13,216 nt of DNA. Origin: Candidatus Gastranaerophilales bacterium. Lineage in GTDB: Bacteria > Cyanobacteriota > Vampirovibrionia > Gastranaerophilales > Gastranaerophilaceae. Shown here piece after piece: positions 6,016-13,216 of this stretch. A program made the translations under genes and the position numbers. Position 1 is the first letter of the stretch. Every line of letters starts with the position of its first letter. Location of the stretch: positions 1 to 13,216 of the forward strand of contig CALUSZ010000104.1 in the NCBI GenBank assembly GCA_944323495.1. The letters run 5' to 3'. Under the pieces are notes generated by a model that was not told where the DNA came from, did no database searches, and saw only the letters and a program-made list of their open reading frames with translations.

Positions 6016-9000
6016 ATGAGGAAAATTTTTAATAAATATATAATAATAATTTTATGCTTTTATGCATTTTGGATATTGGGGCTTCCGTTTATTTTTGCAA
6101 AAACCCTGCCTTTAGTGTGTAAAAAAATATCCGAAAAAACTCCATACCAAATAGAGGCTGTAAAGCCGGTTTTAAAGTTAAGCATCCTCCCTTCAGCTCT
6201 AATTAAGGCAGAGGAATTCAAAATAAGCGAGAAAGATTCTAATGATTATACATTGATTCATAATCCCAATATAAAAATACGCCTTCTTCCCTTGCTTTCC
6301 GGAAGAGTGCATATAAATAAAATGATGGCTGATGATATTGTTATGAATGCCTCGCTTAAAAAAGATATTCAGCTGGATAGGGATTTCTTTAAAAATATTA
6401 AAAATCTAAAGTTTAGATGCAATGAGATAAAGTTGAATAGTTTTATGGTGTCTTTATGGCAAAAAGATGTAAAAACTCCGGTGATATATACCGGAAAAGA
6501 CATTTTTTACAAAAGAAACGGCCGGTTTATAGAAGTCAATTTTTCAAGCAAAGTTGATATCAATAATTCTGTATCAAAAGCAGAAGCGCATCTTTATCTC
6601 CCGCGCAATAATGATGTAAAAAGAAGTATCATCGATGTTCAGATAAAGAATTTCAATCTTGCACCATTAGGTGATTATCTTAAGCAGTATCTTCCTGCGG
6701 ATTTTGTAAATCTTAGGGGGATTATTAATGTTGAGGTTGACAAATCCAAGCTTAGCGCAGTGTTTGAAGATTGTGCTGTTATAATGAAAGATTCTGCTAA
6801 ATCCATGATTTTTCCCGACAAGCTTTATATTAATTCAAACTTCAATCTTACCAGTAAAATTATTAATTTTGAAAGAGTTGATATAAAATCTGACAATATT
6901 CATTCAGTAATAAGCGGTTCAATCTTAAATTATCTGGACAGCCCGCTTACACAGCTTAATTTGCTTGTACAGCTTGATGAATCAAAAGTAGAGGATATAA
7001 TAAATCTTTTACCGCCGATTGTTGTAGAGGAATTTAATGTCTATAAGCTTAAGCAAAACAAAGTCTATGGAAAAACAATTGGTAATTTTACGATAAATGG
7101 TGATACAAAAGAGCCTGATATTACTGGAGAAGTTTTTATAGATGATATTATTCTGAACCGCCCTATAAAAAATGCCAGAGGTGCTACTGTGAAGCTGAAA
7201 TTTACAGGCAGGTATGTTTACTATGATGTTAATGTTCCGGCAGGCGGCGCTGAACGTGTATGGGTAAAGGGCGGAGTAGAACTTTATAACGTAAAATATG
7301 CTGATATGCGGGTTTGGAGTACTAAGCATGTCGATTTGTCATTAGCAGAGGAAAAAGTGCTTCCAATCCACGATGTCCTTAACTTTATAATAGGTCCTGT
7401 TCCGATTATGGACGTTAAAGGAGACGGAAATATTGATATAATAGTCAAGGGTAACCGAAAAGATCCGCATGTATGGGGTGTTTTGAATTTTCATAATGTA
7501 ACAACAAGCTTTAATGAAATGAAGGATTTAGTCCTTGAAAAAGGAGAAGCAGTACTTTCCTTTAATGACCAGAGCGCTTCTTTTATAACAAAAAGAGGGG
7601 AAATAAACGGCAAGCCTGTTGATATAAAGGGTGTTTGTAATCTTTTTGGAAAGTTTGATTTTGATGTAAAAGCCGCAAAACAAGATATTGGAGGTTTATA
7701 TAAAGCGCTTCAGACCGCTACAATGATAAAAGAGGTGCATGAAATTCTTCCGCAGCTTGATGTTTGCGAGGGGCCTTGTGATTTAAATCTCAAAGTTTAC
7801 GGCGCTGTAAAATATGTAGAAGATTTGAAATTTAATAAGAATTTTTCGGCAAAAGGTACTTTGACGCTTCTCGGAGATACTTTTGCAATGCAGGGTGCTG
7901 TTTTAAAGAATACGAAAGGCACACTTGATATTGACGGAATTAATGCTAAGGCTGATATAACATCAGAAATAAGAAGTTCAAAGCTTAGTGCAAAGGCTTC
8001 TGTTGATAATAAGATTGCAGATATTAATGTTAGTATTCCAAGATTTAATCTGAACGATGCGATACCTGATAAACTTCAAAACGAACTTGGAAATATTCTT
8101 TTGAGTATCAATGCCGAATACAAAGGAAAGATTCAGCAAATCGAATATGATAAGGTTAAGTTTAATGCAGGAATCTTAGGTACAACTCCTGAAAATAAAC
8201 TAAAACTTTCAAACGGCAAAATTATGCTTGACCGTGATAAACTGACGTTGTCGAACATAAAAGGTAATATTGGAGAAAGTTCTTTTAATGTAAACCTGAC
8301 AGCTGACGGCGTATCATCTTCTAAGCCTAAAATTAACGGAAATCTTCAGGCAAAATCATTTGACCTTTCTCTTATAAATCTTTTTGCCGGATATCCATTT
8401 GTTCCGGAAAATTTAAGGAAACAGCTAAATACAATTAAGTTTAATAAAGGGGAGAGAATAAATATAAATGGCAGAATTAATAACAATAAATTAAATGCGT
8501 ATGCGGATTTGGGCGGTATTTCCTTTACATACACCCCTCTAAATCTTCCGGTAAAAATCATAAACGGAAGTTTGATTATGAGGAATAATAATTTAAGACT
8601 TAATAAGATAAATTTTCTAGCCGATGAAATGCCTATATTGGCTGATGGAGAAATCTATGATATTTTTGACAGACAAAATTTTGAACTCTATTTTAATTCA
8701 AAACCGCGTCAGGAATTTATTGATAAATATATAAATAAGAATCAGGTATATCCTATCAAAATAAAGGGCGATATAGTATATTCTCTAAGAGCCCGGGGGG
8801 TAAAAGATAATTTTGATATAAAAGCTGATGCTAATATGTCAAAAGATTCCAGCATTTATTATCTTGGTGCAACAGTAGGAGATGTCGAAAATGCCATTTC
8901 CTTAACACTGGATACAAAAATCCTTAAACAAAATATTTTAAAAATACGAGAATTTTCATATGACAAAATTATTTCTTCACAAAGCGGGCATGATACAAAA

Positions 9001-10356
9001 TTAAATATGTTAAAAGCTAAGGGCGGTATTGAAATATTTAAAGATGATTTAGTATTTAATAATCTTTATATCAAGACTGCGAATCCGACAGATGCAAGGA
9101 TTTTTAATATAATATTCAGAAAACCTAATATTAAACAAGGGCAGTTTACTTCTGATTTAAAGTTCAACGGCAGGCTTTCCGATCCAAAACTTCTCGGTAG
9201 TTTTCATATCTTTGAAACGAATATACCATTTTTAGATACAACAATGAAAAACATTACACTGCTGTTTAAGGATAAAACCATTGAGCTTACTTCTATTGGT
9301 GAGATTTTAGGTAACGATATTTCAATCAAAGGAGTTATGAAAAATAAGCTTACTCCGCCTTATTATATAACTCAGGCAGAACTCAGAACAAAACTTTTGG
9401 ATTTGAATTATATTGTAAATAAACTGAAATTGTCTCAGGTTGATAATTACCAGTCATTTGAATCGTTTGAGGGTTTTGATCTTACAAGTGTTGTTATTAA
9501 AAATCTTAAAATGGATGCTGACAGCATTCATCTGCGTAATATTGTAGCGGAAAGATTTTCAGCAGATGCATCACTCAATGAAAAAGGTATTGTTGATGTC
9601 AGCCGTTTTCAGTTTAATATAGCAAATGGGGTTCTGAATGGCCGATTCAAATATAATCTGGCTGATAACGGAACAGGAATTAAGCTGAAAGCAAAAAATA
9701 TTGATGCAAATGACTTGAGTATTGCTGTATTTGATTTAAATAATCAGCTTTACGGCGATATGACAGGTGATATAAACCTGTCTTGCGACGGTACGAATTT
9801 TGATAACTGTATGAAGACTCTTAACGGAAGCTCTGTGTTTGATGTTTCTAACGGCAGAATGCCGAAACTGGGCTCTCTTGAATATCTTCTAAAAGCAGGA
9901 AACCTTTTAAAAGGCGGACTTACAGGTCTTTCAATAAACAGTATTATAGATATTGTAACACCGCTCAAAACCGGCGAATTTTCAAATATTCACGGCGATA
10001 TAAAAATAAAAGACGGTATTGCTCAAAACATGGAAATATCAACTTCCGGCAAGGATTTAAGCCTCTTTATTACCGGAAATTATAATTTTTCAACTGCAGA
10101 TGCGGAGATGGAAGTATTCGGGCTTCTGTCTAAGAAGATTTCTACAATGTTTGGACCAATAGGGAATTTGTCATTAAATACTTTATTTAACGCAATACCC
10201 GGCGTAGATTTATCAAAGGATACTGCAATACTTGAAAAAATCAATAAAATCCCCGGTATAGAACTCTCAAGCAAAGCATACCGAAAATTTATCGCAGAAA
10301 TAAAGGGTAATATTAACGGTGAAGATTACGTTACAAGCTTTAAGTGGGTTAACTAA
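6016..10356 (+). CDS. Giant AsmA/TamB-like envelope protein
   Basis: A 1446-residue protein with one N-terminal membrane anchor (residues 8-28) followed by a very long periplasmic part made almost entirely of short beta-strand stretches with Asn, Lys, Asp and Gly turns. Residues about 30-115 have the AsmA N-terminal pattern: a Tyr-Gln-Ile-Glu segment, LKLSILPSALIKAEEFKIS, then a conserved LLPLLSGRVHINKM. The last 180 residues, from about 1270, resemble the AsmA C-terminal domain: an F-D-V-S-N-G-like start, a Leu/Gly-rich helix, IHGDIKIKDGIAQNMEIST, and a final strand pair. Length is slightly above E. coli YhdP and TamB (about 1260 aa). These bridge-like proteins carry phospholipids between the membranes of diderm bacteria or aid outer-membrane assembly, and this role is inferred here. 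Its stop lies two bases from the stop of the convergent gene at 10359. Confidence 0.85.
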   Translation: MRKIFNKYIIIILCFYAFWILGLPFIFAKTLPLVCKKISEKTPYQIEAVKPVLKLSILPSALIKAEEFKISEKDSNDYTLIHNPNIKIRLLPLLSGRVHINKMMADDIVMNASLKKDIQLDRDFFKNIKNLKFRCNEIKLNSFMVSLWQKDVKTPVIYTGKDIFYKRNGRFIEVNFSSKVDINNSVSKAEAHLYLPRNNDVKRSIIDVQIKNFNLAPLGDYLKQYLPADFVNLRGIINVEVDKSKLSAVFEDCAVIMKDSAKSMIFPDKLYINSNFNLTSKIINFERVDIKSDNIHSVISGSILNYLDSPLTQLNLLVQLDESKVEDIINLLPPIVVEEFNVYKLKQNKVYGKTIGNFTINGDTKEPDITGEVFIDDIILNRPIKNARGATVKLKFTGRYVYYDVNVPAGGAERVWVKGGVELYNVKYADMRVWSTKHVDLSLAEEKVLPIHDVLNFIIGPVPIMDVKGDGNIDIIVKGNRKDPHVWGVLNFHNVTTSFNEMKDLVLEKGEAVLSFNDQSASFITKRGEINGKPVDIKGVCNLFGKFDFDVKAAKQDIGGLYKALQTATMIKEVHEILPQLDVCEGPCDLNLKVYGAVKYVEDLKFNKNFSAKGTLTLLGDTFAMQGAVLKNTKGTLDIDGINAKADITSEIRSSKLSAKASVDNKIADINVSIPRFNLNDAIPDKLQNELGNILLSINAEYKGKIQQIEYDKVKFNAGILGTTPENKLKLSNGKIMLDRDKLTLSNIKGNIGESSFNVNLTADGVSSSKPKINGNLQAKSFDLSLINLFAGYPFVPENLRKQLNTIKFNKGERININGRINNNKLNAYADLGGISFTYTPLNLPVKIINGSLIMRNNNLRLNKINFLADEMPILADGEIYDIFDRQNFELYFNSKPRQEFIDKYINKNQVYPIKIKGDIVYSLRARGVKDNFDIKADANMSKDSSIYYLGATVGDVENAISLTLDTKILKQNILKIREFSYDKIISSQSGHDTKLNMLKAKGGIEIFKDDLVFNNLYIKTANPTDARIFNIIFRKPNIKQGQFTSDLKFNGRLSDPKLLGSFHIFETNIPFLDTTMKNITLLFKDKTIELTSIGEILGNDISIKGVMKNKLTPPYYITQAELRTKLLDLNYIVNKLKLSQVDNYQSFESFEGFDLTSVVIKNLKMDADSIHLRNIVAERFSADASLNEKGIVDVSRFQFNIANGVLNGRFKYNLADNGTGIKLKAKNIDANDLSIAVFDLNNQLYGDMTGDINLSCDGTNFDNCMKTLNGSSVFDVSNGRMPKLGSLEYLLKAGNLLKGGLTGLSINSIIDIVTPLKTGEFSNIHGDIKIKDGIAQNMEISTSGKDLSLFITGNYNFSTADAEMEVFGLLSKKISTMFGPIGNLSLNTLFNAIPGVDLSKDTAILEKINKIPGIELSSKAYRKFIAEIKGNINGEDYVTSFKWVN

Positions 10357-10358
10357 TA

Positions 10359-11513
10359 CTATTGCTGTGTAAGAAAATCGTAATAAGTTTTTAAATTGTC
10401 GTTTAATTTTTGATCATTATCACTGCCGATAGTATTTTCTACTGCCAAAACTTCTTCAGGTGTGATTGCGTTTTTATTATCCTGTGCTTGCGCAGTAGCC
10501 AGCATGAATGCACCTGCTTCATCGGTAGATACTCTGTAATCTCCGTTTTGATCTAAAGTTGCAAATCGTAGCGCAACTTCTGTGACTGTTTCAGCTTCGG
10601 CAGAATCATCTAACTGCCAGTTTTGAATTTGAGACAAATCAAAATCTTTGTATTTTTCAACTGTTTTCAACGCTTTTTGTGCAGCTATTGTATCATTATC
10701 TCCGGTCATTTTATAACGTTTTATGAGTTCACTGTATAGCATTTCTTGGAAATTAAGATTTAAGTCTCCGTCAGAGGAGTCTTTTAAGCCGTCCCTGTCA
10801 TATGCTTCAACGATAGCATCACCCCAGGCTTTGTATGTAGTTTTCATTTCATCTAAATCTTTAAATCCATTCTTGCAATGTTCATTAAAGGTTGTCTGTT
10901 GTTCCGGATTCAATAGGACACTTTCTGTAAAATTGGTATATTTTTTACCTTGAACGTAATTTGCAAGTCTGGTTTGCAGGGTTTCATCATCCAGTGTTTG
11001 TCCGTAGCCTTTAGCGACTGTTAACATTGTATTATATTTTGATAGAACATCTTTTTGAGCTTCTTCCGTAAGTCCGGCAAAATCTATTCCGCTGTTTTTA
11101 AGAAGTTCTTTTACTTTTTCTTCGGGAGCGTTTTCTGTTTCGGTATTTGATGCTGCTGCGTTGGAGGTCTCAGCTGTAACTGCAGTTTCTTGCGATGCTT
11201 TTGATTTTTCGTCTGTTATTCCCAAGTTCTTTTTAGCAATCTCAATTATCTTTGACCAAACCGTAGAATTAATTGCATATTCTTCATTTTGCTGAACTAC
11301 AAATTGTTTGCCATTTTTTATATCAGTATCATTTTCGCCAAACTGTGATTTATTACTCTCAACTTGGTTTTGTTTAATTAAATCAAAAACTGATGTCCAC
11401 TCGTTGTATTTCAAAGTGACATCTTGCCCAAGCTGCTTATCCAGCTCTTTATCAATTGCATATGATAAGCCTTGATTTCCTACATTTAATACTATGTTAT
11501 TTGAAGTAGTCAT
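10359..11513 (-). CDS. Acidic protein with an EF-hand calcium-binding loop, unknown function
   Basis: 384 residues; overall family not recognised. Residues 321-332 (DQNGDYRVSTDE) form a canonical 12-residue EF-hand loop with Asp, Asn, Asp, Arg (backbone), Ser and Glu at positions 1, 3, 5, 7, 9 and 12. Residues 239-257 (DRDGLKDSSDGDLNLNFQE) look like a second EF-hand loop enlarged by an insertion, and 345-354 (DNKNAITPEE) like half of a third. The first 100 residues contain WTSVFDLIKQN and STVWSKIIEIAKKNLG, which weakly recall LysM repeats (peptidoglycan binding). A Ser/Thr/Ala/Glu linker spans 103-131. There is no visible signal peptide or membrane helix. No Shine-Dalgarno precedes the ATG, and the upstream sequence is almost pure A/T. 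It is convergent with the AsmA-like gene and divergent from glyQ. Confidence 0.8.
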   Translation of the reverse strand: MTTSNNIVLNVGNQGLSYAIDKELDKQLGQDVTLKYNEWTSVFDLIKQNQVESNKSQFGENDTDIKNGKQFVVQQNEEYAINSTVWSKIIEIAKKNLGITDEKSKASQETAVTAETSNAAASNTETENAPEEKVKELLKNSGIDFAGLTEEAQKDVLSKYNTMLTVAKGYGQTLDDETLQTRLANYVQGKKYTNFTESVLLNPEQQTTFNEHCKNGFKDLDEMKTTYKAWGDAIVEAYDRDGLKDSSDGDLNLNFQEMLYSELIKRYKMTGDNDTIAAQKALKTVEKYKDFDLSQIQNWQLDDSAEAETVTEVALRFATLDQNGDYRVSTDEAGAFMLATAQAQDNKNAITPEEVLAVENTIGSDNDQKLNDNLKTYYDFLTQQ

Positions 11514-11563
11514 ATTTATATAAAATTTATATATGACTTAAATTTTCATAACTTTTATAAAAC

Positions 11564-11583
11564 TTTACAAAAATTTACAAAAA
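11564..11583. repeat. Tandem 10-bp direct repeat
   Basis: TTTACAAAAA occurs twice head to tail in the divergent gap between the EF-hand protein gene and glyQ. On the minus strand each copy gives TTTTTGTAAA, containing a -35-like TTGTAA. It may be a regulatory site or simple AT-rich drift. Confidence 0.4.
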
Positions 11584-11595
11584 GAAAAGAGAAAT

Positions 11596-11624
11596 TTGCG
11601 TCTAAGCTTTTTTATATGTATAAT
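11596..11624 (+). promoter_or_regulatory. Promoter of glyQ
   Basis: TTGCGT (11596-11601), a 17-bp spacer and a perfect TATAAT (11619-11624). The expected start is near 11631, giving a leader of about 28 bases with a GGGA ribosome site. This is too short for a T-box or other riboswitch. Confidence 0.75.
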
Positions 11625-11658
11625 AAGTGTACAAAATACAATAGAAAAGGGAATATAA

Positions 11659-12540
11659 ATGGCGCTAAATTTTCAAGACTTGATATTAAATCTTTCACGC
11701 TTTTGGTCAGATTATGGTTGTATAATTCAGCAGCCTTATGATATTGAAAAAGGTGCTTCGACAATGAATCCGGCAACTTTTTTGAGAGCATTGGGACCGG
11801 AACCGTGGTCTACAGCGATGGTTGAGCCTTGCAGACGCCCGACTGATGCTAGATATGGCGAAAACCCAAATCGTTTAGGTCATTATTTCCAATATCAGGT
11901 TATTTTAAAACCGTCTCCTGATAATGCTCAGGAATTGTATTTAAAGAGTCTTGAGGCAATGGGTATTGATTTATCCAAACACGATGTAAGATTTGTAGAG
12001 GATAACTGGGAATCTCCGACTCTCGGCGCTGCCGGTGTAGGCTGGGAGGTTTGGCTTGACGGAATGGAGATTACACAGTTTACTTATTTCCAGCAAGTTG
12101 GAGGTTTAGAGGTTAAGCCGGTTGCGCTTGAAATTACTTACGGATTAGAAAGAATTGCTATGTATATTCAAAATAAAGAATCCGTATTTGATATTATGTG
12201 GAATAATACTTTAAAATACGGCGATATTTACCTCCAAAACGAAATTGAGCAATCTAAATATAATTTTGAATATTCTGATGCTGAAAGATTATTCAGCTTG
12301 TTTGACGCATATCAAAAAGAAGTCGATAATTGTATAAAAGCGGAGCTTGTGCTTCCTGCCTATGATTATGTATTAAAATGTTCTCACACATTTAACCTTT
12401 TAGACGCAAGAGGGGTTATAAGCAAAGATGAACGTATTAATTTCATAAACAGAGTAAGAACAATGGCTTCTGCTGTGGCAAATTTGTATGTTGCGCAAAG
12501 AGAAAAGCTCGGCTTCCCTTTGCTTAAGGCAAATATATAG
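11659..12540 (+). CDS. glyQ: Glycyl-tRNA synthetase alpha chain
   Basis: A 293-residue cytoplasmic enzyme subunit that makes glycyl-adenylate and, with the beta chain GlyS, charges tRNA-Gly in an alpha2-beta2 enzyme. The whole length matches Gly[13 protein letters not shown] (5-16), [10 protein letters not shown] (19-28), [16 protein letters not shown] (35-50), [14 protein letters not shown] (59-72), [12 protein letters not shown] (78-89), [13 protein letters not shown] (112-124), [22 protein letters not shown] (128-149) and [12 protein letters not shown] (158-169). These cover the class II motifs with the ATP and glycine pocket. AAAAGGGA lies about eight bases before the ATG. It is followed after 27 bp by a permease gene rather than glyS; cyanobacteria also keep glyQ and glyS apart. 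Confidence 0.98.
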   Translation: MALNFQDLILNLSRFWSDYGCIIQQPYDIEKGASTMNPATFLRALGPEPWSTAMVEPCRRPTDARYGENPNRLGHYFQYQVILKPSPDNAQELYLKSLEAMGIDLSKHDVRFVEDNWESPTLGAAGVGWEVWLDGMEITQFTYFQQVGGLEVKPVALEITYGLERIAMYIQNKESVFDIMWNNTLKYGDIYLQNEIEQSKYNFEYSDAERLFSLFDAYQKEVDNCIKAELVLPAYDYVLKCSHTFNLLDARGVISKDERINFINRVRTMASAVANLYVAQREKLGFPLLKANI

Positions 12541-12567
12541 ACAGTCAAAACAAAAGAAAGGTTTTAG

Positions 12568-13216
12568 ATGGCAAAAACTAACTTCACAAACGCGATTTCC
12601 CACGTTTTGGGAAAGATGATTACACGCAAAAATCCGGATGATGCTCTGGCTGGAGCTGAAAGCGGCGGATTAGAGAAAACTTTAGGTGTCTGGGATTTGA
12701 TTATCCTCGGAGTCGGTGCAATTATTGGTTCAGGAATTTTTGCAATCGTAGGTATTGCAGCTGCCGGAAGCCCTGATGGTACAAGTCCTGGTGCTGGCCC
12801 TGCTTTAGCGATTTCCATGGTTATTGCAGCTATTGCTTGTGTATTTTCTGCGCTTTGTTACTGTGAATTTGCGACAATGATTCCGGTTGCTGGCGGAGCG
12901 TATACTTATACATTTGCTACATTAGGAGAATTCGCGGCGTGGATTGTCGGCTGGATTTTGATGTTAGAATATGCTATCGGGTTTATTGCTGTAGCTTGCG
13001 CTTGGACAAATCATTTTTTACAGTTTATGAAAGGTTTTTCCGCTGTACTTCCTGCCTGGATTGTAAACCCTCCGGTATGGCTTGTAAATGATTGCCGCTC
13101 AGCGGTTCATTATTGTAATACGCACGGACTTGACGCCGGGAGTGCAATCCCGCATATATTCGGGATACCAGTATCTCTTAATCTCCCTGCAATAATTATG
13201 ATTGCGCTTATTACGG
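12568..13216 (+). CDS. APC-family amino-acid permease, CAT type (5' part, cut by window end)
   Basis: Open from the ATG at 12568 to the window end (216 codons); the rest is missing. It is an inner-membrane amino-acid transporter of the APC superfamily, closest in pattern to the cationic amino-acid transporter (CAT/YfnA) group. After a hydrophilic 37-residue start comes TLGVWDLIILGVGAIIGSGIFAIVG in TM1 (38-62); its Gly-rich unwound segment GAIIGSG binds the substrate amino and carboxyl groups. CYCEFATMIPVAGGAYTY (97-114) and GWILMLEYAIG (128-138) are conserved in TM3 and TM4. The loop at 165-195 is long and Cys/His-containing. GAAAGG lies eight bases before the start, and only 27 bp separate it from glyQ with no terminator or obvious promoter, so the two are probably co-transcribed. 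Substrate is not determined by the visible part. Confidence 0.93.
   Translation, partial: MAKTNFTNAISHVLGKMITRKNPDDALAGAESGGLEKTLGVWDLIILGVGAIIGSGIFAIVGIAAAGSPDGTSPGAGPALAISMVIAAIACVFSALCYCEFATMIPVAGGAYTYTFATLGEFAAWIVGWILMLEYAIGFIAVACAWTNHFLQFMKGFSAVLPAWIVNPPVWLVNDCRSAVHYCNTHGLDAGSAIPHIFGIPVSLNLPAIIMIALIT

Noticed and set aside
7009..7329. 106-codon minus-strand open frame inside the AsmA-like gene
   Set aside because: It is a shadow of AT-rich coding DNA: no promoter or ribosome site, unnatural composition, and fully inside a clearly coding gene. The other frames inside that gene were rejected for the same reason.
11514..11658. T-box or other riboswitch before glyQ
   Set aside because: The glyQ leader is only about 28 bases from its likely start, and no T-box sequence or antiterminator hairpin is present.
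12564..12818. 84-codon minus-strand open frame over the permease start
   Set aside because: Pro/Ala-rich antisense of conserved TM1 and TM2 codons; the plus strand encodes an unmistakable APC transporter.
1..13216. CRISPR array or insertion sequence
   Set aside because: No regularly spaced repeats, no transposase or integrase reading frame, and no terminal inverted repeats with target duplication were found.

Overview
The window is AT-rich DNA, dense in genes, with short intergenic gaps. Gene content points to an anaerobic or fermentative bacterium with two membranes: a pyrophosphate-dependent phosphofructokinase, a very large AsmA/TamB-like envelope protein, an exported signal-peptide protein, and a glycyl-tRNA synthetase of the separate alpha-chain type. 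The best guess is a gut member of the non-photosynthetic sister group of Cyanobacteria (Melainabacteria/Vampirovibrionia, for example Gastranaerophilales). This rests on base composition, gene mix, and glyQ lying apart from glyS as in cyanobacteria; no marker gene settles it.

Left part (1-1370) looks like accessory DNA beside a tRNA gene. A RelE/HigB-like toxin gene runs off the left edge on the minus strand. Its near-consensus promoter has a perfect 18-bp palindrome between the -35 and -10 boxes, and the -10 box sits so close to the ATG that the mRNA is probably leaderless. Next come a 187-aa unknown protein with an EF-hand-like segment and its terminator. Then follow about 300 bp of hairpin-rich non-coding DNA containing a second, partial copy of the 3' end of tRNA-Asp, and finally the intact tRNA-Asp(GTC) on the minus strand.

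Middle part (1371-4810) holds three metabolic genes on the plus strand: a ZupT-type ZIP metal transporter, PPi-dependent phosphofructokinase (glycolysis) and an agmatinase-family ureohydrolase (polyamine or arginine metabolism). A strong terminator, with a TATAAT in its loop, separates the last two.

Envelope part (4807-10356) is a divergent pair driven by back-to-back promoters: an exported protein with a charged coiled-coil tail on the minus strand, and a 1446-aa AsmA/TamB-like protein on the plus strand, probably for lipid transport or outer-membrane upkeep.

Right part (10359-13216) has a minus-strand acidic protein with a canonical EF-hand loop, then glyQ and, 27 bp downstream, the start of an APC-family (CAT-type) amino-acid permease cut by the window end.

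Two themes recur. Several genes (toxin, exported protein, AsmA-like protein, perhaps zupT) have promoters almost touching their start codons and no Shine-Dalgarno, while the housekeeping genes (pfp, agmatinase, glyQ, permease) have purine-rich ribosome sites. Both tail-to-tail gene pairs abut or overlap with no terminator between them. No CRISPR array, insertion sequence, rRNA or phage structural gene was seen. The most interesting places are the tRNA-Asp/hairpin region and the leaderless toxin promoter.
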